A stretch of DNA of 64,000 bases, taken from UBA2988 sp965237965 (GTDB lineage: Bacteria > Gemmatimonadota > Gemmatimonadetes > Longimicrobiales > Gaopeijiaceae). Below the pieces are notes generated by a model. The model was not told the DNA's origin. It did no database searches and worked only from the letters and a program-made list of their open reading frames with translations. Both the position numbers and the translations under genes were made by a program. The DNA is taken from positions 930,001-994,000 of the forward strand of contig CBDEGT010000003.1 of assembly GCA_965237965.1 (NCBI GenBank). The letters run 5' to 3'. Shown here in pieces: positions 7,958-17,587 of this stretch (position 1 is its first letter; each line of letters opens with the position of its first letter).

Positions 7958-10900
7958 CAGTGCCCCGCCTCAACAGGGTGGAACGTGACCTTCTTCAGGT
8001 ATGAGACGCCCGGCTGCGTGTTGATCAGGTCGTCCAGGACCCGGTAGGTACGCTCGTTCGCGACCACTTGCGCGACCCGCGACTCGGGGTCGCGTATGTT
8101 ACCGAACACGATCGCCTCCGCCGGGCAGGTCTGCTGGCAGGCGGGCACGATCTCGCCGTCGGCCACGGTCCGCCCACCCTCGAGCGCCGCCCGGTTCTGC
8201 GCCTCGCGGATACGCTGAACGCAAAAGGTGCACTTCTCCATGACGCCGTTTTCTCGAACCGTAACGTCGGGGTTGTACTGCCAATTCATCGGCTCGGGCA
8301 CGTCTGTGTACGTGTACCAGTTGAACACGCGCACTTTGTAGGGGCAGTTGTTCGCACAATAGCGCGTGCCGACGCAGCGATTGTAGACCTGCGCGTTGAT
8401 GCCGTCCGGCGTGTGATAGGCGGCGAACACAGGGCAGACAGGTTCGCACGGCGCGTTGCCGCAATGCTGGCAGAGCATCGGTAGGAGCCGCACGTCGAGT
8501 GGGCCCGCGTGGCTCGCGTCGATCGTCTCGTAGTACCGCTCCAGGCGGATCCAGTGCATGGACCGGCCCATCGCGGTCATCTCGTCACCCACCCATGGGA
8601 CGTTGTTCTCGGCCTGACAAGCGACCACGCAGGCGCTGCAGCCCGTGCACTTCTCCATGTCGATCGCCATCGCCCAGCGGGGGTTGTCGTGCGCGTCGGC
8701 GTACTCGCCATACTGCGATCCCGGGAGCGGGAAATCCTCGGCACGGCCCTCGGTCGGAACCGGAACGAATCCGCCGCCTAGGTTGAGCTCCTGGAGCTCG
8801 TCGTGGTGCTCGCCCTCGGCTCCCGCCTCCTCTTCCTCGTGGGCGGGCTCCCCGGCGCCCTCCGCGCCCGCTCCAGCAACCACGCCGAGACCTGCCAGCT
8901 CGATGGCTGGCGCGATCGGGCGGCCGAGCTGATCGTCGGAGCCCTCGATCGTGGCCATCCGCATCCACACGCCGGTGGGCTCGACGCCCACCTTCGTCGC
9001 GGTGTGGACGAGCGCGCCCGAAGGCTGCTCGACCGCCGCGGGAAGGAGGACCATCGGGTTCACACCGTTGCCGTCGGCGAAGCGCCCCATGGCAGTGTGT
9101 CCACCGCCCATCGCGATCGCGACGACCTCGGGCCGGATCCCCGGGTAGCGGAAGACCGGCGCCTCCACCGACCCGTGGGGAGAGGTAACGCGCACCACGT
9201 CTCCGTTGCGGAGTCCCATCCGCTCGGCGACGTCGGGATGCATCTCCACCCAGCCATGCCACGCGATCTTCGTGACCGGATCCGGGAGCTCGACCAGCCA
9301 CGGCCGGTTGGCAAACCGGCCGTCGTAGAGCCGTGCCGACGGGTACACCATCAGGGTGAACTCGCCGTCTTCGCCGTCCAGCTCGGGCAGGTCGAAGCTG
9401 AGCGCACTGTCGGGCGCACGCAGAGCAGCTCCCTGCTCTCCCCCATCCGCCGCCATCGTGAGCACGCCACTGCTGAGCACCCCGCGCCACCAGATGTCCG
9501 CATCCGCCCCCGCCTGGCCCGCGCTGAACTGCTGGCTCCACGCGGTGCGCACGTAATCGTGGAAGGTCGCTGCGCCGAGATCGCGTCCGAGTCTGGCCGA
9601 AAGTGACAGAAGGACGTCACCGGTCTGCTTGGCGTCGAACATCGGCACCGGCTGCATCACCGGCTGCTGAACCGCCCAGACTCCGGGTCGCGGGTTAGAG
9701 TCACCCCATGACTCCAGATAGTGGAGATCGGGGAGAATCAGGTCCGCGAGCGCTGCGGTCTCGTCGGGCGCGGACGCGAACGAAACCTTGAACGAGGCTT
9801 GCTCGAACGCCTCGCGGAACCCCGACGCCGGCGGGAGCGTGAAGACCGGGTTCGCGCCGTGGACCATGACCACCCCGGCGCCACCCGAGCCCCTCGCCTG
9901 GACCGCCTGCTGGAGGTCCGCGTACGGGCGTGCACGCTGGCCGGTCCATCCCTGGAGCTGCACGGTGCGGCCAACGTTGCCGGCGACCGAGTTGAGCACG
10001 AGCGCGGCCAGGTTGGCCGCCGTGGCGTTGCGGTGGTGCCCCGCGACTCCGGGTCCCACGGCCAGGCTCGGGCCTTCGGAAGCGAAGCGCTCCGCCAGCT
10101 CTCGGATGTCGTCCGCCGTGAGCCCGGAAAGGCGCGCAACCTCTTCGGGCGTGTACGCCTGGAGCATGTCGGCGTAGGGACCTGCAGCGCTCCCGTCGGA
10201 TCCGGCGATCACGCCTGCCATGGCAAGCGCGATCGCGGCCTCGGCGCCCGGTTGGATCGGGAACCACTCGTCAGCGTTGAGCCCTGAGAGCGAGAGCCGC
10301 GGCGTGACCGCGACGAAGCGACCCTTCGTGCCGTCTTCGCTCACCGCGGTGGCACGCGCGAACCCGCGCCCGTACTCGACCGGCGAGAGCCAGGTGTCGA
10401 GGAAGTCCGCGCCGAAGGAGACGATCAGCCGCGCACTCTCGAAGTCGTAGTGGGGCAGTACGTCTTGCCCGAATGCGATGCGTGCGGCCTCACGGAGCGG
10501 GGCGTCGGCGAGCGCCTCGTACTCCACCCGCTGCCCGCCAACGCCTGTAACGAAGGCGTCGAACAGGCCCGAGAGGGTGGGCCCCGCGTGACCGGTCACG
10601 AGCAGGACGTCCTCGCCGGCCGCCTCGAGCCGCTCGGCAAGCAGCGTTTCGGCTTCGTCCCAGGTGGCGGCGCGCAGGCCACCTCCCTCGCGCAACATCG
10701 GCCCGACGTAGCGGTCCGGGTTGTACAGCCCCTGGAGGGACGCGTGGCCGCGCTGGCAGAGAGCACCCTGCGAGATCGGGTGCCCCGGATTCCCCTCCAG
10801 CTTGACCACCCGGCCCTCGCGCGTACGTGCCCAGACCCCGCAGCCCGCCGCGCATTCCCCGCATACGGTCGTGTACCACGTGGCCACGCCCGGTGTGATG

Positions 10901-11028
10901 TCCTCGGGCGGGATCACGTAGGGAAGGAGCTTCTCCACCTCGCCGGTGGAGCAACCGGTCATGGTGGCTCCAGCGCCGGAGACACCGACCACCTTCAGGA
11001 AGTCACGTCGCTTGATGCCGTCGCTCAT
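7957..11028 (-). CDS. actB: Alternative complex III iron-sulfur subunit ActB (molybdopterin-oxidoreductase-like fused to ferredoxin domain)
   Basis: A 1023-residue fusion. The N-terminus has a twin-arginine signal (KRRDFLKVV), then a first cluster segment (CGECAAGC), a domain of the molybdopterin oxidoreductase fold (about 30-700), an acidic linker near 720-750 and a C-terminal ferredoxin-like domain with four cysteine groups (CTGCSACVVAC, CQHCGNAPC, CANNC, CTFC) for up to four Fe-S clusters. ActB carries the Fe-S wire of the complex. I chose the ATG at 11028 because it sits directly before the Tat motif; a longer start at 11091 would overlap actA by 44 bases. Confidence 0.94.
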   Translation of the reverse strand: MSDGIKRRDFLKVVGVSGAGATMTGCSTGEVEKLLPYVIPPEDITPGVATWYTTVCGECAAGCGVWARTREGRVVKLEGNPGHPISQGALCQRGHASLQGLYNPDRYVGPMLREGGGLRAATWDEAETLLAERLEAAGEDVLLVTGHAGPTLSGLFDAFVTGVGGQRVEYEALADAPLREAARIAFGQDVLPHYDFESARLIVSFGADFLDTWLSPVEYGRGFARATAVSEDGTKGRFVAVTPRLSLSGLNADEWFPIQPGAEAAIALAMAGVIAGSDGSAAGPYADMLQAYTPEEVARLSGLTADDIRELAERFASEGPSLAVGPGVAGHHRNATAANLAALVLNSVAGNVGRTVQLQGWTGQRARPYADLQQAVQARGSGGAGVVMVHGANPVFTLPPASGFREAFEQASFKVSFASAPDETAALADLILPDLHYLESWGDSNPRPGVWAVQQPVMQPVPMFDAKQTGDVLLSLSARLGRDLGAATFHDYVRTAWSQQFSAGQAGADADIWWRGVLSSGVLTMAADGGEQGAALRAPDSALSFDLPELDGEDGEFTLMVYPSARLYDGRFANRPWLVELPDPVTKIAWHGWVEMHPDVAERMGLRNGDVVRVTSPHGSVEAPVFRYPGIRPEVVAIAMGGGHTAMGRFADGNGVNPMVLLPAAVEQPSGALVHTATKVGVEPTGVWMRMATIEGSDDQLGRPIAPAIELAGLGVVAGAGAEGAGEPAHEEEEAGAEGEHHDELQELNLGGGFVPVPTEGRAEDFPLPGSQYGEYADAHDNPRWAMAIDMEKCTGCSACVVACQAENNVPWVGDEMTAMGRSMHWIRLERYYETIDASHAGPLDVRLLPMLCQHCGNAPCEPVCPVFAAYHTPDGINAQVYNRCVGTRYCANNCPYKVRVFNWYTYTDVPEPMNWQYNPDVTVRENGVMEKCTFCVQRIREAQNRAALEGGRTVADGEIVPACQQTCPAEAIVFGNIRDPESRVAQVVANERTYRVLDDLINTQPGVSYLKKVTFHPVEAGH

Positions 11029-11047
11029 CGGTGGGCTGGCCCGGGGC

Positions 11048-11602
11048 TCAGTAGTGGCAGACGGCGCAATCCCGCGATGCGCCTCGCTCAACGTGGCAGG
11101 AGACGCACCAACCCATGTTGTCTCCCTGCCAGGAGGGATCGCGTGCCTCTATGGCGCCCATCGTCTCGACCGCCCCGTGGCACTGCTGGCAAGCGAGGCC
11201 GGCGTTGATGTGGCGCATGTGAGGGAAGTGCGCGTGATCGGCGATCTTGTAGATCCGGACCCACGGGATGGCCTCCCCGCGCTGAGCGAACCCGAGCAGT
11301 TTCTGCACCTCCTGCGGGTTCTGCGCACCCGGGATCAGCCGGTGACAACCGGCGCAGGTCGCGACCGGTGGCATGCCCGCATCCACCGACCTCTCCGCGG
11401 AGAAGTGGCAATACATGCAGTCCATCCCGTAGGTACCAGCGTGCAGATTGTGCGGAAATGCGATCGGTTGGACGGTCGTGTCAGCGACGGCCGGCTGCTC
11501 CAGACCGGCGCCGGTGTCCGCTTCCTGGGCCTGCACGAAAGCCAGACCCACGGCGGAACCGGCCGCGACCATCGCAGCGAGCATCCATCTTTTGCGTGTC
11601 AT
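11048..11602 (-). CDS. actA: Alternative complex III pentaheme cytochrome c ActA
   Basis: A 184-residue protein with an N-terminal signal/anchor helix (residues 5-25) and five CxxCH heme c sites at 62, 83, 138, 166 and 179, plus free histidines (FPHNLH, HFPHMRH) suited as distal ligands. This is the pentaheme form of ActA, the entry or exit wire of alternative complex III. It is the first gene of act. A GTG at 11638 with a GGGAG site would add 12 residues and cannot be excluded. Confidence 0.93.
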   Translation of the reverse strand: MTRKRWMLAAMVAAGSAVGLAFVQAQEADTGAGLEQPAVADTTVQPIAFPHNLHAGTYGMDCMYCHFSAERSVDAGMPPVATCAGCHRLIPGAQNPQEVQKLLGFAQRGEAIPWVRIYKIADHAHFPHMRHINAGLACQQCHGAVETMGAIEARDPSWQGDNMGWCVSCHVERGASRDCAVCHY

Positions 11603-11674
11603 TCCGACCCGGATGAGGGTTCGGTGAGGGGGGAGCACGAGCCGCTCCCAGGATCCCGCAAAAAAAGCCGAGCG

Positions 11675-11703
11675 AAGGTAGAGGCAGCCTCCAGGTGTGT
11701 CAA
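11675..11703 (-). promoter_or_regulatory. Promoter of the act operon
   Basis: Reading on the minus strand, TTGACA is followed by a 17-base spacer and TACCTT, a near-ideal sigma70-type promoter. It lies 70 to 100 bases before the actA start and nothing else is encoded between, so it probably drives the whole act operon. Confidence 0.75.
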
Positions 11704-11863
11704 CGGACTTTGTCGGACCCTTTTTCGAGCGCCGGTGTTATCGTTTTCTCGCCCCCCTTGCCCTACGCGACGGGGGGTTTCTGGCCTTGGACGGTCGTCT
11801 CCCGACCGCTGCCAGGACCCGCGCGGACGGCCCCGGAATTCACCGCGGACCCGATTGGAAACG

Positions 11864-12841
11864 ATGCCAGACACCGTCTCGCCGATCCGCGAAACCCTGG
11901 CTCCCCTCGAGCTGCTCGATCGGCTCGTCGCCCAGGTAGAGCGGGTCTTCCACGGTAAGCACGAGGTCGTGAGACTCGCCCTCGCCGCGCTGCTGGCGCG
12001 CGGCCATGTCCTGTTCGAGGACGTCCCCGGGGTCGGCAAGACCACGCTCGCCCACGCGCTGGCCCGCACGCTCGGCCTGGAGTTTCGCCGCATCCAGTTC
12101 ACCAGCGACCTTCTCCCCTCGGACGTGGTCGGCGTTTCGGTCTACGACCCACGCACCGCGGAGTTCGAGGTACGGCCAGGCCCGATCTTCGCGAACGTAG
12201 TGCTCGCGGACGAGATCAACCGCGCCCCACCTCGCACCCAGAGCGGCCTGCTTCAGGCGATGCAGGAGGGTAGGGTGACATTGGACGACCGCACGTTCGT
12301 CCTGCCCTCGCCCTTCCTGGTTATGGCCACGCAGAACCCTCTCGAGCACCACGGGACCTATCCCCTGCCGGAGAGTCAGCTCGACCGCTTCCTGATGCGC
12401 CTCACGATCGGGTATCCGGGAGAAGAGGCTGAGCGGCGCATCCTGCTCGAGTCGGCCAGCACCGAGCCTCTCCTGGACACGCTCGATGCCGTGCTCACCC
12501 CCGCCCAGGTGCTGCACCTGCAGAACGAGGTCGAGGGAGTTCGCGCGGACGACGCGATCGTCGACCATCTCATGGAGATCGTGCGTCGGACACGCACCGC
12601 TACCGGCTTCCGCATGGGCGTGAGTCCCCGAGGTGCGATCGCGCTGTTTCGCGCGGCGCGCGCCTACGCGCTCACCAGCGGACGTAGCTATCTGGTGCCG
12701 GATGACGTGCGTCGCATGGTCGTTCCCTGCCTCGCGCACCGGCTGCTTCCGGCCGGAGCGACGGCGGCCACCCTCGACGCCCACGATCAGGCGGCAGGGC
12801 TGCTCGAGCACATCATGGAAGAACTCCCGGTCCCGGTGTGA
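11864..12841 (+). CDS. MoxR-family AAA+ ATPase
   Basis: A 325-residue MoxR ATPase with Walker A (GVGKTT near 56-61), Walker B (LADEIN near 114-119) and the family segments TFVLPSPFLVMATQNPLE and LPESQLDRF. MoxR proteins act as chaperones that insert metals or assemble complexes, usually with a VWA or DUF58 partner. The ATG at 11864 is the only start giving a normal family length; the open frame upstream is antisense to actA. Its stop overlaps the DUF58 gene by four bases (GTGA). Confidence 0.92.
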   Translation: MPDTVSPIRETLAPLELLDRLVAQVERVFHGKHEVVRLALAALLARGHVLFEDVPGVGKTTLAHALARTLGLEFRRIQFTSDLLPSDVVGVSVYDPRTAEFEVRPGPIFANVVLADEINRAPPRTQSGLLQAMQEGRVTLDDRTFVLPSPFLVMATQNPLEHHGTYPLPESQLDRFLMRLTIGYPGEEAERRILLESASTEPLLDTLDAVLTPAQVLHLQNEVEGVRADDAIVDHLMEIVRRTRTATGFRMGVSPRGAIALFRAARAYALTSGRSYLVPDDVRRMVVPCLAHRLLPAGATAATLDAHDQAAGLLEHIMEELPVPV

Positions 12842-13962
12842 GCAATCCGGCCGACGACATTGGACTCCCGGCGCGCGCCGGCGACGTGCTGAAGCGTGCG
12901 GGCCGCGCAACCGCCGCCGTCTGGGCCCGCCTCAGGGGGTGGCGGCGGATCCGCTTCACGTTCGGGGGCTTGGTGTTCAGCCTGGGCTCGCTGGCGGTCG
13001 GGTTCGCCGCGATGAACACCGCCAACAACCTCCTCTATCTACTGCTCGGAGCCATGCTCGGCCTGATCGTGCTGAGCAGCTGGCTTTCCGAGCAGGCGAT
13101 CCGCGGGCTCGACGTGCGGCGCGCGACGCCTCGCGGGATCACCGTGGGGCTCGAGGCGCGGATCGTTTACGAGGTGATCAATCACAAGCGACGCATCCCT
13201 AGCTTCGCGATCGAGTTGCGCGAGCGTGGTCTGCCGGAGGCTGCTTTCCTGGCGAGGATCGGGCCCCGCGAAGAGAAGGTGACGCGCTCGGTCAACCGCT
13301 TCGTGCGCCGCGGCATCTATCCCCTCGGCGCCCTCACTATCTCGACCTCGTTCCCGTTCGGGCTGTTCTTCAAGGAGCGCGACGTCAAGCAGCCGGGCGA
13401 GCTCGTGATTTGGCCGCGCCACGACCGCGCCCTGCGGCCCACCGCTCCCGGCGCCGGAAAGAGCCGGGCGCTCGGGATTGCCCTCGCACGCGCGCTGGGC
13501 ACGCGCGGCGACTATCGCGGCCTCCGGCCGTACCGCCCAGGAGACGATCCCAAGGACATCCACTGGCGTACCTCCGCCCGCCTCCAGGCGCCGGTCGTTC
13601 GGGAGTATGACCGAGACACTTCCGAGTCGCTGTGGATCTGCCTGGACCTCGCGGGCCATCCGGGCGACGAGGCCGAGGCGCTCGTGGAGGTTGCGGCTTC
13701 GCTGGCCGCGAGCGCCGAGGCAGAAGGAAAGCGCTTCGGGCTGGTCGCGGGCGGCCGTACGGTGCCACCCGGGGCAGGGGCGGGTCATCTCGAGCGGGTG
13801 CTGGACGCGCTCGCCCGAGTCGATTTCAGGCCCGAGACCCCACCCCCCGCTCCGCCGGTGGATCGCTCTCGCTGCATCCTCGTGTCACTCACGGGAGCGA
13901 GCGCGTCGGCTTATGCGGACGCCTTCGTCGGGGTCCCGGCTGCGCGCGAGGAGGCCGCATGA
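12838..13962 (+). CDS. DUF58 protein (MoxR partner, VWA-like)
   Basis: A 374-residue protein with two membrane helices near residues 40-85 and a DUF58 domain with the conserved GDYRGLRPYRPGDDPKDIHWR block near 225, followed by a VWA-like region. DUF58 proteins are the usual partners of MoxR ATPases; their clients are mostly unknown. The GTG start is coupled to moxR and its stop to the transglutaminase gene, forming the common MoxR-DUF58-TgpA set. Confidence 0.92.
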   Translation: MSNPADDIGLPARAGDVLKRAGRATAAVWARLRGWRRIRFTFGGLVFSLGSLAVGFAAMNTANNLLYLLLGAMLGLIVLSSWLSEQAIRGLDVRRATPRGITVGLEARIVYEVINHKRRIPSFAIELRERGLPEAAFLARIGPREEKVTRSVNRFVRRGIYPLGALTISTSFPFGLFFKERDVKQPGELVIWPRHDRALRPTAPGAGKSRALGIALARALGTRGDYRGLRPYRPGDDPKDIHWRTSARLQAPVVREYDRDTSESLWICLDLAGHPGDEAEALVEVAASLAASAEAEGKRFGLVAGGRTVPPGAGAGHLERVLDALARVDFRPETPPPAPPVDRSRCILVSLTGASASAYADAFVGVPAAREEAA

Positions 13963-15974
13963 GAGTCGCGCTCCTGCACCGCCGGTTAACCATTCTGATG
14001 GGGCTCGCGGGGCTGCTGGCCTTTGCGGCAGGCGCAGGCTTCGAGCCCGTCTCGGCGGCCCTCGCTTGCATGGCTCTCGTGCTCGCACTCTTCTGGCAGC
14101 CCTCGGCGCACCTGTCGGTGCGACTCGAGCCGGTTTGGCTCCCCATCGCGGCGCTGCTGGTCGCGCGCGCGATGTGGCATGTGCTGATGGTGGGCGACGA
14201 CGTGGTGATCCCGGTCGTGGATCTGCTCCTGCTGTTGCTGTGCGCGGAGTCCCTGCGATCGCTCGACGCCCCAAACGACACCCGCCTTTACGCGCTCTCG
14301 TTCGCGCTGCTGCTCGCCTCGACCGCTTACCGCCCTGGAATCGTCTTCGTGGTCGCGTTCGTGGCGTACGTGACGCTCGCCACGGTCGCCCTCACGGTGG
14401 GGCACCTGCGCCGCAAGTCGCTGCGCCATCGGGCCGAACAGCCGCGCGTGGACCGCGTGCTGATCGGCGCAACGGCGGGCCTTGGCACCGTCGTCTTGGT
14501 CACCAGCGCCCTGGTCTTCCTAGCGTTCCCGCGCGTGACGCGTGGTTTCGCAGGCCGCGGCGACGTGCCAGCGACCCAGGTCGCCGGTTTCTCCGACGAG
14601 GTCTCGATCGGCGAGTTCGGGTCGCAGATCTACGCAAACCCGCAGATCGTCCTGCGAGTGGAGTTCCCGGAAGGACCTCCAGCCGACATGGCGGGGCTCT
14701 ACTGGCGTGGACGCTCATTCGATCGCTTTGACGGCACCCGCTGGAGGCACTCCTTCCCGACACCCCCCGCGAACGCTCCCCGATCGTGGTACCGCGAGCG
14801 CTGGCAAGGACCCATGATCGAGCAGCGCATCTTCGCAGCGCCGCTCGAGGCCAAGGTGCTCTTTACCCTCCACCCCGCTCTGCGGCTCGACTCCGCTCGC
14901 CGCACGCAACCGCTGTTCGACAACGCCGGCGATCTGGTCTACTGGGGCTCATCGGCGCCGGCGTACTCGGCGTGGTCCATGTCGGGGCCACCGTCACCCG
15001 AGGAACTGAGGGCCGCTGAGGCCGGGTTCGCGCCCAGCGCACGCTTCTACCTACAAGTTCCTCGCCTGCCGGACCGCATCTTCCAACTCGCGGACTCGCT
15101 CACCGTCGGCCTCACCAACCGGTACGACAAGGCGGTCGCGATCGAGCGCTACCTGCGGGACTTCACATATACGCTTCAGCTGCCGCGCAACGCGCGCGAG
15201 GCAACGCTCGACTGGTTCCTGTTCGAACGCCGTGCAGGGCACTGTGAGTACTTCTCCACGGCGATGGTCGTGATGCTCCGCTCGGTGGGCGTCCACGCAC
15301 GCGAGGTGAACGGCTTCCGCGGCGGCCAATGGAGTGACTTCGGAGCTTATCTGGCGGTGACCCAGAATCAGGCCCACTCCTGGGTCGAGGTCTGGTTTCC
15401 CGGCTTCGGTTGGGTGTCATTCGACCCCACTCCAGCGGGTAGTGCGGCCGGAGTTGCGGCTACTGCCTGGTTCTGGCCGGGTCGCTTCCTGTTCGACGGG
15501 CTCCAGCATCGTTGGAACAAGTGGGTGCTGGACTACAACCAGGAGAACCAGTTCGGCTTCCTCGATCGCCTTCAGGGCCGGAACGAGACCCGGGACGCGG
15601 CCGGCCCCGAGGGATCAAGCAGCGGGAGCGGGTTGCCCTGGGCAATGATGGCTCTTGCTCTCGCGGCCTTAGGGGTTGTGTTCGGCCTGTCACGCGGCGG
15701 ACGCGGCCATCCGGTCGAGACCCGCGCGTACCTGCGGCTGCTCGAGCTCTGCCGCCGGGCCGGTGTGCTGGAAGCGCGTGCGGTGGGACCGCTCGAGCTG
15801 GTCGAGACCCTCGAGGCGCGCGCGCACCCCGCGGCGGGTGCGGCACGCCGATTAGTCGAGCTTTACCTTCGCGCGCGCTTCGGTGCCCAGCCGCTCGACG
15901 AGCGCGAGCGCAAAGCCTTGCACGATGCGCTCGGCCGCGTGCAGACCCACCTGCGTCCAGCAAGAGCGGGATGA
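13959..15974 (+). CDS. TgpA-like membrane transglutaminase
   Basis: A 671-residue protein: about six N-terminal helices (DUF3488, residues 1-210), a periplasmic transglutaminase-like core with the catalytic triad Cys 429 (GHCEYFS), His 473 (AHSWVEVW) and Asp 489 (FDPTP), a helix near 565 and a C-terminal DUF4129-like tail. TgpA of Pseudomonas is a periplasmic transglutaminase with an essential role in the cell envelope. The start is ATGA, overlapping the DUF58 stop; the longer frame upstream is a shadow of DUF58. Confidence 0.91.
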   Translation: MRVALLHRRLTILMGLAGLLAFAAGAGFEPVSAALACMALVLALFWQPSAHLSVRLEPVWLPIAALLVARAMWHVLMVGDDVVIPVVDLLLLLLCAESLRSLDAPNDTRLYALSFALLLASTAYRPGIVFVVAFVAYVTLATVALTVGHLRRKSLRHRAEQPRVDRVLIGATAGLGTVVLVTSALVFLAFPRVTRGFAGRGDVPATQVAGFSDEVSIGEFGSQIYANPQIVLRVEFPEGPPADMAGLYWRGRSFDRFDGTRWRHSFPTPPANAPRSWYRERWQGPMIEQRIFAAPLEAKVLFTLHPALRLDSARRTQPLFDNAGDLVYWGSSAPAYSAWSMSGPPSPEELRAAEAGFAPSARFYLQVPRLPDRIFQLADSLTVGLTNRYDKAVAIERYLRDFTYTLQLPRNAREATLDWFLFERRAGHCEYFSTAMVVMLRSVGVHAREVNGFRGGQWSDFGAYLAVTQNQAHSWVEVWFPGFGWVSFDPTPAGSAAGVAATAWFWPGRFLFDGLQHRWNKWVLDYNQENQFGFLDRLQGRNETRDAAGPEGSSSGSGLPWAMMALALAALGVVFGLSRGGRGHPVETRAYLRLLELCRRAGVLEARAVGPLELVETLEARAHPAAGAARRLVELYLRARFGAQPLDERERKALHDALGRVQTHLRPARAG

Positions 15975-16270
15975 CGACCCCTCTCCCTCCCGACCAGGCT
16001 CCGCCCCCCTCGCGTGGACAGCACCTCGCGACGATCAGTCACCTGGGCCGGTTCTGGGACGTCTTCCTCGAGTTCGACGACGATCCCCGGCGCCCCAACG
16101 TCTATCGGGGAGCGCTCTGTTTCTCCCCCTCCGATCTGAACGAGGGCGAGCATCCCTCACGCACCACCGCCATCATCGTCGAAACCAGCTATGATGACGC
16201 GGTGCGCAGAGCGAGGAGCTTCGAGGAGCACCAGCTTGTCGCTCTGCTGCGCTCGGTCCTTCCGGACTGA
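15971..16270 (+). CDS. Small protein of unknown function coupled to tgpA-like gene
   Basis: A 99-residue protein whose ATG overlaps the transglutaminase stop (ATGA). After a Pro-rich start it reads as a compact mixed alpha/beta protein with conserved-looking stretches (HLGRFWDVFLEFDDDPRRP, SRTTAIIVETSYDDAVRRAR). No signal peptide or helix spans a membrane. I recognise no family. The four-base overlap supports real translation as the fourth gene of the moxR operon. Confidence 0.72.
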   Translation: MTTPLPPDQAPPPSRGQHLATISHLGRFWDVFLEFDDDPRRPNVYRGALCFSPSDLNEGEHPSRTTAIIVETSYDDAVRRARSFEEHQLVALLRSVLPD

Positions 16271-16279
16271 GGGGGGCTC

Positions 16280-16293
16280 GGGGGGCACCCCCC
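16280..16293. terminator. Possible bidirectional stem-loop between convergent genes
   Basis: Six G, two bases, six C between the end of the moxR operon and the end of the ABC permease gene. It could terminate transcription in both directions, but no clear T-run follows. Confidence 0.3.
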
Positions 16294-16336
16294 TTCGCCT
16301 CTCCAACTGATCCACAGGGGGGGCGCCATGCGCTCC

Positions 16337-17587
16337 TCAAGCCTCCCGCATCCACCGCACGAGCTCGGGAACCGTCGGCCGCTTGCCCGTCATCAGGACG
16401 CCCACTCGGTAGATCCGTCCCGCCACCCACGCCACCGCGACTACGGTGAGCGCCATCAGCACGACCGAGAGCGCTACCTGCCAAAGCGGAGCGGCGCCAG
16501 CAGCCGCGCGTGCAAACATCAGAAACGGACTGAAGAAGGGAACCAGCGAGAGCGCCACTGAAACGGTCGACGTGGGGTGCTCGAGCACGCCCGCGAGCCC
16601 GACGATGGGTGCGATGATCAGGAGCATGACGGGAAACTGAGCCTGCTGCGCCTCCTCGTCCGAGTTGCACATCGCGCCGACCGCCGCATAGAGAGCCGAA
16701 TAGATGAAGTATCCCCCAAGAAAGAAGATCACGAAGTACGCGACGAACGACGGGCCGGGGAGCACGGAGCGCAACTCGGACAGCTGAGTCAACTCGGGAC
16801 AAATCGCCAGGACGGCGGGCAGTCCCAGCATCACCGCCACCGCAACCACACCCACCCAAACGATCAGCTGGGTCAGCCCCACCGCCCCCACGCCCAGAAT
16901 CTTGCCGAGCATGAGTTGCCACGGCCGCATCGAAGACAGGATAACCTCCACGATCCGCGTGGTTTTCTCCTCCAGCACCGAGCGCATGACGGCCACCCCG
17001 TAGATGAGGATCACCATGTAGAGCACGAACGATCCCGCGAAAGCGACGACGACCGTCGAATCGTCCAGGCTCCCGCCCGCCCCTCCGACCGTCTCGAGGT
17101 CGAGCGCACCACCGTCCATTACTTCCCTGACGTCGGCGTCACTGTTCGCCAGCTGGCGTTCGAGCACAGCCTGCACGACAGCCTGACGGATCCCAAGTCT
17201 GCGTAGCGCGGAGGGATTCTCCGACGTCACGAGTCGAGCCCGTCCCGCGACGAGCGTCGTGTCGTCCAGCAAGAGCAGTGAGCCGACCTCCTCCGCTGAC
17301 ACCCGCGCACGCGCTCCCGACTCGGCGGCAGGCTCCGCGCGCTCCACCGTGTATCCCACTGCACCGAGCACGGCGGAGACGCGGTCGCCCAGCTCGCCAC
17401 TCCGATCGATCAGCACCACCGTGCGCTCCGTGTCCTCCCCGCGATTCGCCAACCAGATGGGGACGATCGCGCTCCCCAACACCAAGAGCGGCACGCCGAC
17501 CGTGGCGAAGACGAACCACCGCGAACGCACCCGCTGCAGATACTCGCGGCGGATCACAGCCCATACGGGCCCAGCAGCTCGCCTCAT
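16337..17587 (-). CDS. ABC-2 type transporter permease (NatB-like)
   Basis: A 416-residue permease: one N-terminal helix (25-45), a large extracytoplasmic loop (about 50-200) and five or six C-terminal helices, the topology of NatB/YhaP sodium- or drug-export permeases. The segment SVLEEKTTRIVEVILSSMRP near 220 is a hallmark of this family. Its ATG overlaps the stop of the ATPase gene (ATGA), which fixes the start and pairs the two. The substrate cannot be told from sequence. Confidence 0.9.
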   Translation of the reverse strand: MRRAAGPVWAVIRREYLQRVRSRWFVFATVGVPLLVLGSAIVPIWLANRGEDTERTVVLIDRSGELGDRVSAVLGAVGYTVERAEPAAESGARARVSAEEVGSLLLLDDTTLVAGRARLVTSENPSALRRLGIRQAVVQAVLERQLANSDADVREVMDGGALDLETVGGAGGSLDDSTVVVAFAGSFVLYMVILIYGVAVMRSVLEEKTTRIVEVILSSMRPWQLMLGKILGVGAVGLTQLIVWVGVVAVAVMLGLPAVLAICPELTQLSELRSVLPGPSFVAYFVIFFLGGYFIYSALYAAVGAMCNSDEEAQQAQFPVMLLIIAPIVGLAGVLEHPTSTVSVALSLVPFFSPFLMFARAAAGAAPLWQVALSVVLMALTVVAVAWVAGRIYRVGVLMTGKRPTVPELVRWMREA